From contig CALWXY010000209.1 in the NCBI GenBank assembly GCA_944385595.1, forward strand, positions 1 through 10,700: a DNA stretch of 10,700 nucleotides, written 5' to 3'. The notes under the pieces are model-generated. The model was not told where the DNA came from, did not search any database, and saw only the letters and a program-made list of their open reading frames with translations. The position numbers were made by a program, and so were the translations under genes. This DNA comes from an uncultured Oscillospiraceae bacterium (GTDB lineage Bacteria; Bacillota; Clostridia; Oscillospirales; Oscillospiraceae). The stretch's first letter is position 1. The number at the start of each line of letters is the position of its first letter. Shown in pieces: positions 1 to 7,197 of this stretch.

Positions 1-2089
1 TCTTCGACATCGCGCGGCGTATCATGTCCGCCTGGCCGAGCGAGAAGCCCGCGAGGCGGCGGAAAATCTCTATGACCTGCTCTTGGTAGACTATGCAGCC
101 GTAGGTGACCTCGAGTATGGGCCGCAGCATCGGGTGCTTGTAGCTTATCTTCTCAGGGTGCTGCTTGTACTCGATAAAGCGCGGTATGCTGTCCATAGGC
201 CCGGGGCGGTAGAGGGCGATGACTGCGGTGATATCCTCAATGCTGCGCGGCTTCATGTTGACGCAGACGCTCGTTATGCCCGTGCTCTCAAGCTGGAACA
301 CGCCGCTCGTGCGCCCCTGCGACAGCATGTCGAACACCTTTTTGTCGTCCTCCGGGACGTTCTCTACGCGGAAGTCCGGCTCGCGGCGGCGCACCAGCAT
401 CTCGGCGTCCTTGAGGACGGTGAGGTTGCGAAGGCCGAGGAAGTCCATCTTGAGAAGCCCCAGCTCCTCAAGCGTCGTCATTGTGTACTGCGTGACCACC
501 GACTCGTCGTTTTTCGCGAGCGGCACATACTCGTACACCGGCTTTTCCGTGATGACGACGCCGGCGGCGTGGGTCGAGGCGTGGCGCGGCATACCCTCCA
601 GCCTGCGCGCTGTGTCGATCAGGCGGCGGATGTTCTCGTCGCCGTCGTACATCTCGCGCAGCGGCTTGGATATGCCGAGCGCCTCGTTGAGCGTCATGCC
701 TATGGCCATAGGCACCTGCTTGGCTACGGCGTCGGTCTCCGCGTAGCTGATATTCAGCGCGCGGCCGACGTCGCGTATGGCGGCGCGCGCCGCGAGCGTT
801 CCGAAGGTGACTATCTGCGCGACGTGGTCGGCGCCGTATTTGCGCGCGACGTAGTCTATGACCTCGCCGCGGCGGTTGACGCAGAAGTCGACGTCAATAT
901 CCGGCATACTCACGCGCTCCGGGTTCAGGAAGCGCTCGAAGTAGAGGCTGTATTTGATGGGGTCGACATCCGTGATGCCGAGGCAGTAGGCGACGACGCT
1001 GCCCGCCGCCGAGCCTCTGCCGGGGCCGACGGGTATGTCGTGCCGCTTGGCGTAGCCTATGAAGTCGCCGACTATGAGGAAATAGTCGACGAAGCCCATG
1101 CGCTTTATCATGGCGAGCTCGTAGTCGAGCTGCTTCGCGGCGTCCTCCCTGTCCGCGCCGTAGCGGCGCTGCAGGCCGTCGAGGCAGAGCTTGCGCAGGT
1201 ACTCAAAGCCGTCGCTCTCCCCCTCCGGCAGGCGGAAGCGCGGCAGGTGGTAGTGGCCGAACTCGAAGTCGAACGAGCACATATCGGCTATCTTCACCGT
1301 GTTCTCAATCGCGTCGGGGTAGTCGGCAAAGAGAGCGCGCATCTCGTCCTCGCTCTTGAGGTACAGCTCCGAGCCGCCGAAGCGCATCCTGTCCGGGTCG
1401 TCGACGGTCTTGCCCATCTGTATGCACATGAGGACGTCCTGGTTATATGCGTCCTCGCGGGTGAGGTAGTGGGCGTCGTTGGTGGCGCAGAGGGGTATGC
1501 CGGTCTCGCGGTGTATGCGGAGCATACCGGCGGCGGCGCTCTTCTCCTCGGCCATGCCGTGATCCTGCACCTCGAGGTAGAAGCCGTCCGGCCCGAACAG
1601 CTCGCTCAGCTCCAGAGCCTTGGCCTTGGCGCCGGCGTAGTCGCCGTTATTTATCATGCGAGGTATCTCGCCCGCGACGCAGCCGGAGAGGCAGATAAGC
1701 CCCTCGGCGTGCTCGTGCAGCAGCGGCCAGTCTATCCTGGGGCGGACGTAAAAGCCCTCGGTGAAGGCCGAGGACACGAGATAGCACAGATTGCGGTAGC
1801 CCGTCTCGTTGCGGCAGAGCAGGATGAGGTGGGTGTACTCGTTGTCTATGCCGTACTCCCTGCCGCGCCTGTCGCCGGGGGCGACGTAGACCTCGCAGCC
1901 GATTATGGGCTTGACGCCCTCCTTCTGCGCGGCTTTGTAAAACGCCACGGCGCCGTACATGACGCCGTGGTCGGTGATGGCGCAGGCCGTCTGCCCCAGC
2001 TCCTTGGCGCGCTTTGCAAGCTCGCCTATGCGGCAGGCGCCGTCGAGCAGGCTGTATTCGCTGTGGACATGCAGATGCGCGAAGGCCAT
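1..2089 (-). CDS. dnaE: DNA polymerase III subunit alpha, DnaE (3' end outside the window)
   Basis: Replicative DNA polymerase of the C family, which extends primers at the fork. The start is the ATG at 2089, with a perfect AAAGGAGG ribosome site 9 bases upstream. The visible 696 residues begin with a PHP domain (HLHVHS at 5-10, ending near the NDAH at 204-207), then the VGPGRGSAAGS motif, the palm motif PDIDVDF at 396-402 (catalytic Asp397 and Asp399) and the third catalytic Asp549 in KMDFLGLRNL. The last residues read GFSLGQADMIRRAMSK, which sits about two thirds into a family of roughly 1,150 residues. The tandem HhH, clamp-binding and OB parts therefore lie beyond base 1. There is no N-terminal exonuclease domain, so this is DnaE and not PolC. 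Clostridia usually carry PolC as well. It is the last gene of the six seen here, 21 bases after whiA. The family assignment is certain; the DnaE1 or DnaE3 subtype cannot be decided. Confidence 0.97.
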   Translation of the reverse strand, partial: MAFAHLHVHSEYSLLDGACRIGELAKRAKELGQTACAITDHGVMYGAVAFYKAAQKEGVKPIIGCEVYVAPGDRRGREYGIDNEYTHLILLCRNETGYRNLCYLVSSAFTEGFYVRPRIDWPLLHEHAEGLICLSGCVAGEIPRMINNGDYAGAKAKALELSELFGPDGFYLEVQDHGMAEEKSAAAGMLRIHRETGIPLCATNDAHYLTREDAYNQDVLMCIQMGKTVDDPDRMRFGGSELYLKSEDEMRALFADYPDAIENTVKIADMCSFDFEFGHYHLPRFRLPEGESDGFEYLRKLCLDGLQRRYGADREDAAKQLDYELAMIKRMGFVDYFLIVGDFIGYAKRHDIPVGPGRGSAAGSVVAYCLGITDVDPIKYSLYFERFLNPERVSMPDIDVDFCVNRRGEVIDYVARKYGADHVAQIVTFGTLAARAAIRDVGRALNISYAETDAVAKQVPMAIGMTLNEALGISKPLREMYDGDENIRRLIDTARRLEGMPRHASTHAAGVVITEKPVYEYVPLAKNDESVVTQYTMTTLEELGLLKMDFLGLRNLTVLKDAEMLVRRREPDFRVENVPEDDKKVFDMLSQGRTSGVFQLESTGITSVCVNMKPRSIEDITAVIALYRPGPMDSIPRFIEYKQHPEKISYKHPMLRPILEVTYGCIVYQEQVIEIFRRLAGFSLGQADMIRRAMSK

Positions 2090-2110
2090 GCGGCCCCGCC
2101 TCCTTTCGTA

Positions 2111-3010
2111 TCAGTCTGGCATGGTCTCCGCCAGCTCCGTGAGCTTTCTCAGCCTGTGGCTGAGGCAGCTCTTGGTCACCGGCGGGTCGGAGAGCATGGC
2201 GAGATCCGCAAGGCTCGCCTCCGGATTTGCTATGCGCAGCAGCGCCGTCTCCTGCAGCTTCGGCGGCAGCTCGCCGAGGCCGACGGCGCGGTCAATGCGC
2301 CGTATCGCCTCAAGCTGCGTCTGCGACGCGCTCACGACCTTGTCGGCATTGGCGCTGTCGCAGTTCACGCGGCGGTTCACCGCGTTGCGCATGTTCTTCT
2401 CCACCTTGGTCTGCATTATCTCCATTGCGGAGACAGGCGCGCCGATGGTGGTGAGGAAGTCCTCTATCGCCTCGCTGTGCTTGAAGTAGATGACGTGGTG
2501 CCCGTTGCGCGAGATATCCCTGGGCGCGAAGCCCATCTCGAGCAGCACGGAATAGGCCTCGCGGCTGACCGAGCCGTGGTCGGTGACGAGCTCAAGGTGG
2601 TAGCGCTTCTCCGGATCCATGACGCTGCCGCCCGCGAGGAACACGCCCCTTATGAACGCCGCGCGGCAGCACTCGTCCTCAAGCACGGCGAGGTTAATGT
2701 GGTGCTGCAGCGTGGAGTCCGGCGCGTAGCCGTAGCTCTCGAATATGCCGCGAATCTGCGCCGGGTCGGTCAGGACGAAGCTGTGCTTCGCGCCCTCGCC
2801 CTGCTCGTCTATACCGAAGCCGAAGGCTTTTTTGAACAGCTTCGGCAGACGCTGCGCGAAGCTGTCGCTGCCGGTGATTATCCTGATCTCGCGGTGCGAA
2901 AAGGTGTTGCAGTAGAGCAGCACGCCGTAGCACTCCGCCCGCGCGCAGCACTTCTTCTGCACCGGGTTTTCCCGGCACAGCTCGGCCTTGACTTCTGATG
3001 AAAATGACAT
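2111..3010 (-). CDS. whiA: DNA-binding protein WhiA
   Basis: WhiA is a regulator found in Gram-positive bacteria. In actinobacteria it works with WhiB in sporulation, and in Bacillus it affects division and chromosome segregation. The product is 299 residues, slightly short of the usual 305-320. It has the N-terminal WhiA domain, then a degenerate homing-endonuclease-like (LAGLIDADG) fold with RGVFLAGGSVMDPEKRYHLE around 121-140, and a C-terminal helix-turn-helix of about 80 residues with SDPPVTKSCLSHRLRKL at 274-290. The endonuclease fold is known to lack nuclease activity in this family. The ATG at 3010 has the ribosome site AGGAGC, which overlaps the TAG stop of yvcK and suggests translational coupling. 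Codons 2, 4 and 5 are all TCA, a codon otherwise nearly absent from the window, so the gene start is locally AT-rich. The identification is secure from the C-terminal motif and its place next to yvcK. Confidence 0.95.
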   Translation of the reverse strand: MSFSSEVKAELCRENPVQKKCCARAECYGVLLYCNTFSHREIRIITGSDSFAQRLPKLFKKAFGFGIDEQGEGAKHSFVLTDPAQIRGIFESYGYAPDSTLQHHINLAVLEDECCRAAFIRGVFLAGGSVMDPEKRYHLELVTDHGSVSREAYSVLLEMGFAPRDISRNGHHVIYFKHSEAIEDFLTTIGAPVSAMEIMQTKVEKNMRNAVNRRVNCDSANADKVVSASQTQLEAIRRIDRAVGLGELPPKLQETALLRIANPEASLADLAMLSDPPVTKSCLSHRLRKLTELAETMPD

Positions 3011-3019
3011 ATATCGCTC

Positions 3020-4033
3020 CTATTTTTGTCTGTATATCCTCGTCGGCGACTGCTCGAGGAAGATACGCATAATCTCCCGCGCGAGCATGTGCGGGTGGTG
3101 GCGCACCAGCCCGTCGCGCACGTCGGCCACCGGGGCGGTGATCAGCTCCACGCCAAGTTGGGCTATGGCGTCGGCGTCGAGCACGGTCTGCTCCGCGCCC
3201 CAGAGCTTGTAGCGCGCGAGCACCTCCTCCGGCAGCTCCATGCTGTTCGCGAGGCAGAGGCTGAACAGCCTGCTGCCCGCGTGCTTTTGCAGAGCGCGGA
3301 TGTGGTCGGCGCCGGTATACCCTTCAGTCTCGCCGTCCTGCGTCATCACATTCATTATGTACAGCTTCACCGCGTCCGACTCACACACCGCCTCGGCCAC
3401 GCCGTCCACCAGCAGGTTCGGTATGATGCTGGTATACAGGCTGCCGGGGCCGAGCACTATGAGGTCGGCCTCCTCTATCGCCCTGATGCTCGCGGGCAGC
3501 GCCGCCGGGCAGTCGGGTATGAGGCGCACGCGCTTTATCGTGCGGTCGTGCACCGCCTTGTGGTGCGCGATGACCGATTCGCCGACGACCTCGGTGCCGT
3601 CGTCAAACTCGGCGACGAGCCAGATGTTCTCGTTCGACACCGGCAGCACCCTGCCGGTGATGGCGAGCACCTCGCTCATCTTCATGACAGCCTGGTCAAA
3701 CGAGTCGCTCATGCCGTTGAGCGCCGCGAGGAACAGATTGCCGAAGCTCTGCCCCTTGAGCGAGCCCAGGGTGAAGCGGTAGTTGAGCAGATCCGCCATC
3801 GTCGGCTCCGTGTTCGCGAGGGCCTGCAAGCAGTTGCGTATGTCGCCCGGGGGCGGCATGTTCAGCTCGTCGCGCAGCACGCCGGAGCCGCCGCCGTCGT
3901 CCGCGACGGTGACTATGGCGGTTATATTCTTCGAATACTTTTTCAGTCCGCGCAGCATGGTCGACAGTCCCGTGCCGCCGCCTATGGCGACTATGGCAGG
4001 TTCCGACGCTCTGCGGCTGTTCATACTGTCCAT
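3020..4033 (-). CDS. yvcK: Gluconeogenesis factor YvcK/MgfK (CofD-fold protein)
   Basis: YvcK proteins have the CofD (2-phospho-L-lactate transferase) fold and bind UDP-sugars. In Bacillus subtilis the protein is needed for growth on gluconeogenic carbon sources and for normal cell shape, partly by positioning penicillin-binding protein 1. This copy has 337 residues, close to the usual 310-340. The nucleotide-binding glycine loop GGGTGLS is at 18-24, followed by VADDGGGSGVLR (43-54) and PPGDIRNCL (61-69). GPGSLYTSIIPNLL is at 195-208 and MTQDGETEGYTGADH at 230-244; all are hallmark motifs. The start chosen is ATG 4033, with a weak GGGGGCG ribosome site; a second ATG three codons on (4024) is possible. 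It follows rapZ by 15 bases. The rapZ-yvcK-whiA trio is conserved across Firmicutes and actinobacteria, which supports the call. Confidence 0.95.
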   Translation of the reverse strand: MDSMNSRRASEPAIVAIGGGTGLSTMLRGLKKYSKNITAIVTVADDGGGSGVLRDELNMPPPGDIRNCLQALANTEPTMADLLNYRFTLGSLKGQSFGNLFLAALNGMSDSFDQAVMKMSEVLAITGRVLPVSNENIWLVAEFDDGTEVVGESVIAHHKAVHDRTIKRVRLIPDCPAALPASIRAIEEADLIVLGPGSLYTSIIPNLLVDGVAEAVCESDAVKLYIMNVMTQDGETEGYTGADHIRALQKHAGSRLFSLCLANSMELPEEVLARYKLWGAEQTVLDADAIAQLGVELITAPVADVRDGLVRHHPHMLAREIMRIFLEQSPTRIYRQK

Positions 4034-4048
4034 ATCAGCGCCCCCGTA

Positions 4049-4909
4049 TCAGCCCTTATCTATGTCGCGGTTGGTGTTCACCGAGTAGTAGCCCTGCTCG
4101 TTGAGGAATCGCGTGAGCGCCACGGCTATGGACACGGAGCGGTGCCGCCCGCCGGTGCAGCCCACGGCTATGGTGAGATTGTGCTTGCCCTCCTCGAGGT
4201 AGTGCGGCATGAGGTAGGCGAGCAGATCCGTCAGCAGGCACAAAAACTCCCTCGTGTCGCCGTTATTGTATACGAAGTTCTGCACCTCCTCGTCCAGCCC
4301 GGTCTTGTGCCGCAGCTCGGAGACGTAGTAGGGGTTGGGGAGGAAGCGCACGTCGAACACCAGGTCGGCCTCGAGCGGTATGCCGTATTTGAAGCCGAAG
4401 GACATGACGTTCACGTTTATCGCGCGGCTTATCCCCTCGCCGACGAAGAGCTTGCAGATCTCCTTTTGCAGCTGGGCGAGCGTCAGCCCGGAGGTGTTTA
4501 TCACATAGTCCGCGCGCTCGCGCACCGCGCCGAGCAGCTTCATCTCCTCGCGCACGGCGGCCTCTATGGTGCCGGTGTCGCCCGCGAGGGGGTGGCGGCG
4601 GCGCGTCTCCTTATAGCGCTTGACTCTGGGCTCGACGTCGGCCTCGATAAACAGAATCTTGTACTCGCAGCCGAGGCTCCACAGCCCGTCGAGCGCCTGG
4701 AACAGCTCGTCGAAATTGCGCCCCTCGCGTATGTCCGTCACGAGGGCGACGCGCTCAAAGCGCCCGCGCGTCGCCATGCACAGCTCGGCGAATTTGCCTA
4801 TGAGCGCCACCGGCATGTTGTCGACGCAGTAGAAATCCAAATCCTCGAGCACGTCCGCCGCGCGGCTCTTGCCCGCGCCGGACAGGCCCGACACTATCAA
4901 AAATTCCAT
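4049..4909 (-). CDS. rapZ: RNase adapter protein RapZ (YvcJ family), NTP-binding
   Basis: This NTP-binding protein, of 286 residues, matches the family length. The Walker A motif GLSGAGKS is at 8-15, with DFYCVDNMP at 25-33. The C-terminal half carries SFGFKYGIP (170-178), DVRFLPNPYY (186-195) and GCTGGRHRSV (250-259). That half is the part which in E. coli binds glucosamine-6-phosphate and presents the small RNA GlmZ to RNase E. Firmicutes lack the GlmY/GlmZ small RNAs, so the RNA-adapter role cannot simply be carried over; the Bacillus homologue YvcJ hydrolyses nucleotides and affects competence. Placement next to murB and yvcK fits a sensor of amino-sugar or cell-wall precursor levels, which is an inference. 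The ATG at 4909 has a good GGGAGG ribosome site and lies 21 bases after the murB stop. Confidence 0.95.
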   Translation of the reverse strand: MEFLIVSGLSGAGKSRAADVLEDLDFYCVDNMPVALIGKFAELCMATRGRFERVALVTDIREGRNFDELFQALDGLWSLGCEYKILFIEADVEPRVKRYKETRRRHPLAGDTGTIEAAVREEMKLLGAVRERADYVINTSGLTLAQLQKEICKLFVGEGISRAINVNVMSFGFKYGIPLEADLVFDVRFLPNPYYVSELRHKTGLDEEVQNFVYNNGDTREFLCLLTDLLAYLMPHYLEEGKHNLTIAVGCTGGRHRSVSIAVALTRFLNEQGYYSVNTNRDIDKG

Positions 4910-4930
4910 AGAAACCTCCCGGGGCTGCCG

Positions 4931-5842
4931 TCAGCCCTCTATGATGCGCACCTCCGGCTCGAGGGCGACGCCCTTCTCCCGGAGCACGGTGTCCTGCACC
5001 ATGCGCATCAGCTGTGTGACATCGGCGAAGCTCGCGCCGCCGTTATTTACGATAAATCCAGCGTGCCTGGGCGAGACCTGCGCCGCGCCGACGCTCGCGC
5101 CCTTCAGCCCGCACTCGTCTATGAGCGCGGCGGCGTAGCCCGTCGCCGGGCGCTTGAAGGTGCTGCCCGCCGACGGCTTATCCAGCGGCTGGCTCGCGCG
5201 GCGCTTCTCCATCAGCTCGGCCATGCGGCGCGAGATCTCGTCGGCGCCGCCCGGCTCAAGGCTCAGAACGGCGGAGAGCACGACGTCGCCCTCGCCGAAG
5301 CGGCTTTTCCTGTAGCCGAAGCCCGCCTCGGAGGCCGGAATCTCGCGCAGCTCGCCGCTCGCGCCGTCGAGATAGCGCACGGAGGCGACGACGTCCTTCA
5401 TCTCGCCGCCGTAGGCCCCGGCGTTCATTATCACCGCGCCGCCGAGCGAGCCGGGTATGCCGTGGGCAAATTCCAGCCCCGCGAGGCCGTTGTCGCGCGC
5501 GAAGCAGGCGAGGGTCGCAAGCCCCACGGCGCAGCCCGCCTCAATGCGGCCGCCGCCGAGGCTCTCCATGCGTTCCAAATCACCGCGCGGCTTTATGACC
5601 AGGCGGCTCGTACCCGCGTCGGAGAAGAGCATGTTCGTGCCCCTGCCGAGCAGCAGCGGCCTCTCGCCCAGAGTGCGGCAAATCTCGAGAATCCGCAGCA
5701 GCTCGCCCTCGCTCTTCGGCAGGGCCATCGCCGCCGGGCCGCCTATGCGGAACGAACAGTGGCGGCTCAGCTCCTCGCCCCGGCGCAGCTCAAGCTGCGG
5801 CATGGCGAGGCTTATCTCCTGCAAAACGGCGTCTGTCGTCAT
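4931..5842 (-). CDS. murB: UDP-N-acetylenolpyruvoylglucosamine reductase MurB (type II)
   Basis: A flavoenzyme of the cytoplasm that uses NADPH to reduce UDP-GlcNAc-enolpyruvate to UDP-MurNAc, the second committed step of peptidoglycan synthesis. It has 303 residues, the length of the shorter type II enzymes. FAD-binding motifs are FRIGGPA (31-37), GRGTN (66-70, where many family members have GxGSN) and HGIPGSLGGAVIMNAGAYGG (127-146). FGYRKSRF (175-182) supplies a substrate-binding Tyr and the catalytic Arg. SAGSTFKRP (224-232) contains the general-acid Ser, and EPEVRIIEG at the end supplies the catalytic Glu296. All key residues are present. The start at 5842 has GGAGGA only 4 bases upstream. 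The hprK stop also overlaps a tiny ATG-GAG-GAC-TGA frame ending immediately before this ATG, which may help re-initiation. The gap to hprK is 11 bases, so the two are cotranscribed. Confidence 0.97.
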   Translation of the reverse strand: MTTDAVLQEISLAMPQLELRRGEELSRHCSFRIGGPAAMALPKSEGELLRILEICRTLGERPLLLGRGTNMLFSDAGTSRLVIKPRGDLERMESLGGGRIEAGCAVGLATLACFARDNGLAGLEFAHGIPGSLGGAVIMNAGAYGGEMKDVVASVRYLDGASGELREIPASEAGFGYRKSRFGEGDVVLSAVLSLEPGGADEISRRMAELMEKRRASQPLDKPSAGSTFKRPATGYAAALIDECGLKGASVGAAQVSPRHAGFIVNNGGASFADVTQLMRMVQDTVLREKGVALEPEVRIIEG

Positions 5843-5853
5843 TCAGTCCTCCA

Positions 5854-6810
5854 TCACATATTGTCGTCCCTGTCGTCGCTCCAGCCGGCGTCAACCGCGC
5901 GGTCGTGCTGCTCGACAAGGGTTTTGGCGGCGTCGTAGCCCATCTTCTTGAGTCGGTTGTTGATGGCCGCCGTCTCGAGGATGACGGCGAGGTTGCGGCC
6001 CGGTCTGATAGGCACGGTTATGCTCGGCACCTCGACGCCGAGGATATTGGTGGTGAGGTTCGTGAGGCCGAGCCTGTCGTACTTTTTGTGCTCATCCCAG
6101 GTCTCGAGGTTCACGACCAGCTCTATGTGCACGGAGCGCTTGACGGCGCCGACGCCGTAGAGGGTGCGGACGTCTATGAGGCCTATGCCGCGCAGCTCCA
6201 TGTAGTGACGGATCATGGCGGGCGCCTGGCCGACGAGCCTGTTGTAGCCGGTGCACTTGATCTCGACGGCGTCGTCCGCAATCAGGCGGTGTCCGCGCTT
6301 AACAAGCTCGAGCGCGGCCTCGCTCTTGCCGACGCCGCTCTCACCGGTTATCAGAACGCCCTCGCCGTGGATCTCGACCAGCACGCCGTGCATGGTGGTG
6401 CGCGGCGCGAGGTGGCGGCGGAGCGTCTCAATGGCGTCGGACATGAATGCGGAGGTGTCCCGCTCGGTTTTGAGGAGGGTGACGTCGCACTTCTTGGCGG
6501 CCTCTATGCACTCGTTATACAGCTCCGACCTGTGGCAGACGACGACGGCGGAGGGCTTGCGCTCCATGAGCTTCTCGAAGCGCATCAGTCTGTCATATGA
6601 CAAAAGCCCCTTGAGATATGAGCTCTCGACGCGGCCGAGAATCTGTATGCGGCGTGGGTCGAAGTAGTCGTAAAATCCGGTGAGCTGCAGGCCGGGGCGG
6701 TTGACCTCGGCGGTCTCGATGACGGCCTCCTCAAAGTTGGAGGCCTTGCATATAGTCTCAAGCTCAAGCTCTCGCACAAGGTCTGCGAGGCGGACAGTGT
6801 ACTTGTTCAT
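5854..6810 (-). CDS. hprK: HPr kinase/phosphorylase
   Basis: A bifunctional cytoplasmic enzyme that phosphorylates Ser46 of the PTS carrier HPr when glycolytic intermediates are high, and removes the phosphate when inorganic phosphate rises. P-Ser-HPr with CcpA drives catabolite repression. The protein has 318 residues, a normal length. The N-terminal domain (about 1-130) is followed by the kinase core. This holds catalytic His141 (MHG), Walker A GESGVGKS (156-163), the catalytic acid pair in IADDAVEIK (177-185), the family signature ELRGIGLIDV (205-214) and PIRPGRNLAVILE (267-279). No essential residue is missing. It is the first gene of the minus-strand operon, with its own promoter candidate just upstream and a GAGAGGTG ribosome site before ATG 6810. 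Its presence implies a PTS or at least an HPr/Crh protein elsewhere in the genome. Confidence 0.97.
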   Translation of the reverse strand: MNKYTVRLADLVRELELETICKASNFEEAVIETAEVNRPGLQLTGFYDYFDPRRIQILGRVESSYLKGLLSYDRLMRFEKLMERKPSAVVVCHRSELYNECIEAAKKCDVTLLKTERDTSAFMSDAIETLRRHLAPRTTMHGVLVEIHGEGVLITGESGVGKSEAALELVKRGHRLIADDAVEIKCTGYNRLVGQAPAMIRHYMELRGIGLIDVRTLYGVGAVKRSVHIELVVNLETWDEHKKYDRLGLTNLTTNILGVEVPSITVPIRPGRNLAVILETAAINNRLKKMGYDAAKTLVEQHDRAVDAGWSDDRDDNM

Positions 6811-6815
6811 ACTAA

Positions 6816-6857
6816 CACCTCTCGTACATTATACTGGATACTCACCAACTATTTTAA
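6816..6857 (-). promoter_or_regulatory. Candidate sigma-A promoter and ribosome site of the hprK operon
   Basis: Reading the minus strand, a consensus -10 TATAAT lies at 6833-6828. A fair -35 candidate TTAAAA at 6857-6852 gives an 18-base spacer. Only 17 bases separate the -10 from the ATG of hprK, so transcription would start near 6821, inside or at the edge of the ribosome site GAGAGGTG (6823-6816). The leader would then be only about 11 bases. The -10 is convincing and the -35 is moderate. No other promoter is evident within the six-gene operon. Confidence 0.55.
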
Positions 6858-6890
6858 TCAATGCGCGGCAATTTGGCAATGCTCCCGCCG

Positions 6891-6979
6891 ATTTTTTCCT
6901 TTTTTTAATATTTTGCTTGCAATTTCAGGTGCAATCTGCTATCATAATTAAGCTGTTTATTTTGTCATGCAAGGAGGTG
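6891..6979 (+). promoter_or_regulatory. rpmB promoter: A/T tract, -35, extended -10, and ribosome site
   Basis: A -35 hexamer TTGCAA (6917-6922) is separated by 17 bases from a -10 TATCAT (6940-6945), which is preceded by TGC to form an extended -10. Immediately upstream, 6891-6914 is almost pure T/A and resembles an UP element, as expected for a strongly expressed ribosomal protein gene. Transcription should begin near 6952, giving a leader of about 37 bases with the ribosome site AAGGAGGTG at 6971-6979, 9 bases before the ATG. Confidence 0.65.
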
Positions 6980-6988
6980 CAGCTCAAA

Positions 6989-7174
6989 ATGGCGAAATGT
7001 GAATTCTGCGGAAAGGACCTCGCCTTCGGCATCAAGGTCAGCCACTCCCACAGGCGCTCCAACCGCACCTGGAAGCCGAATGTAAAGCGCGTCAAGGCCA
7101 TAGTCGACGGCAGCCCCAGGCACGTTTATGTGTGCACCCGTTGCCTCCGCAGCGGCAAGGTCACCCGCGCGTAA
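6989..7174 (+). CDS. rpmB: 50S ribosomal protein L28 (zinc-ribbon form)
   Basis: A 61-residue, highly basic large-subunit ribosomal protein. The central VSHSHRRSNRTWKPN at 17-31 and the ending CTRCLRSGKVTRA are characteristic of L28. Two CxxC pairs, Cys4/Cys7 and Cys49/Cys52, make this the zinc-binding (C+) form; some bacteria also keep a C-minus paralogue used under zinc limitation, and none is visible here. The start at 6989 is fixed by AAGGAGGTG 9 bases upstream. An in-frame ATG at 6680 would add an implausible N-terminus. The gene appears to be monocistronic, with its own promoter upstream and a strong terminator downstream. It is divergent from hprK and separate from the pst operon. In many Firmicutes rpmB sits near the asp23/DAK-domain genes, so this location is somewhat unusual. 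Confidence 0.97.
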   Translation: MAKCEFCGKDLAFGIKVSHSHRRSNRTWKPNVKRVKAIVDGSPRHVYVCTRCLRSGKVTRA

Positions 7175-7197
7175 GCGTCATATTATGATGTAGAATT

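Noticed and set aside
83..2998. A 971-codon open frame on the plus strand
   Set aside because: It is exactly codon-aligned antisense to dnaE and whiA, which have unmistakable catalytic and family motifs. The frame is open only because the sense genes avoid TTA, CTA and TCA. The translation is rich in His, Val, Arg and Ala, shows no domain, and spans two genes.
3026..5938. A 970-codon open frame on the plus strand
   Set aside because: It is codon-aligned antisense to yvcK, rapZ and murB for the same reason; its size similarity to the previous frame is a coincidence of where stops fall.
6874..6897. Weak hairpin followed by T residues in the hprK-rpmB spacer as a terminator
   Set aside because: Only about 4 bp pair (GCGG/CCGC) with a large loop, and no gene lies upstream on the plus strand to terminate. 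The T-rich stretch is better read as an A/T tract of the rpmB promoter.
6680..6988. N-terminal extension of L28 from an ATG at 6680
   Set aside because: It lies antisense to the hprK 5' end and crosses both divergent promoters. The conserved L28 begins at 6989 with an optimal ribosome site.
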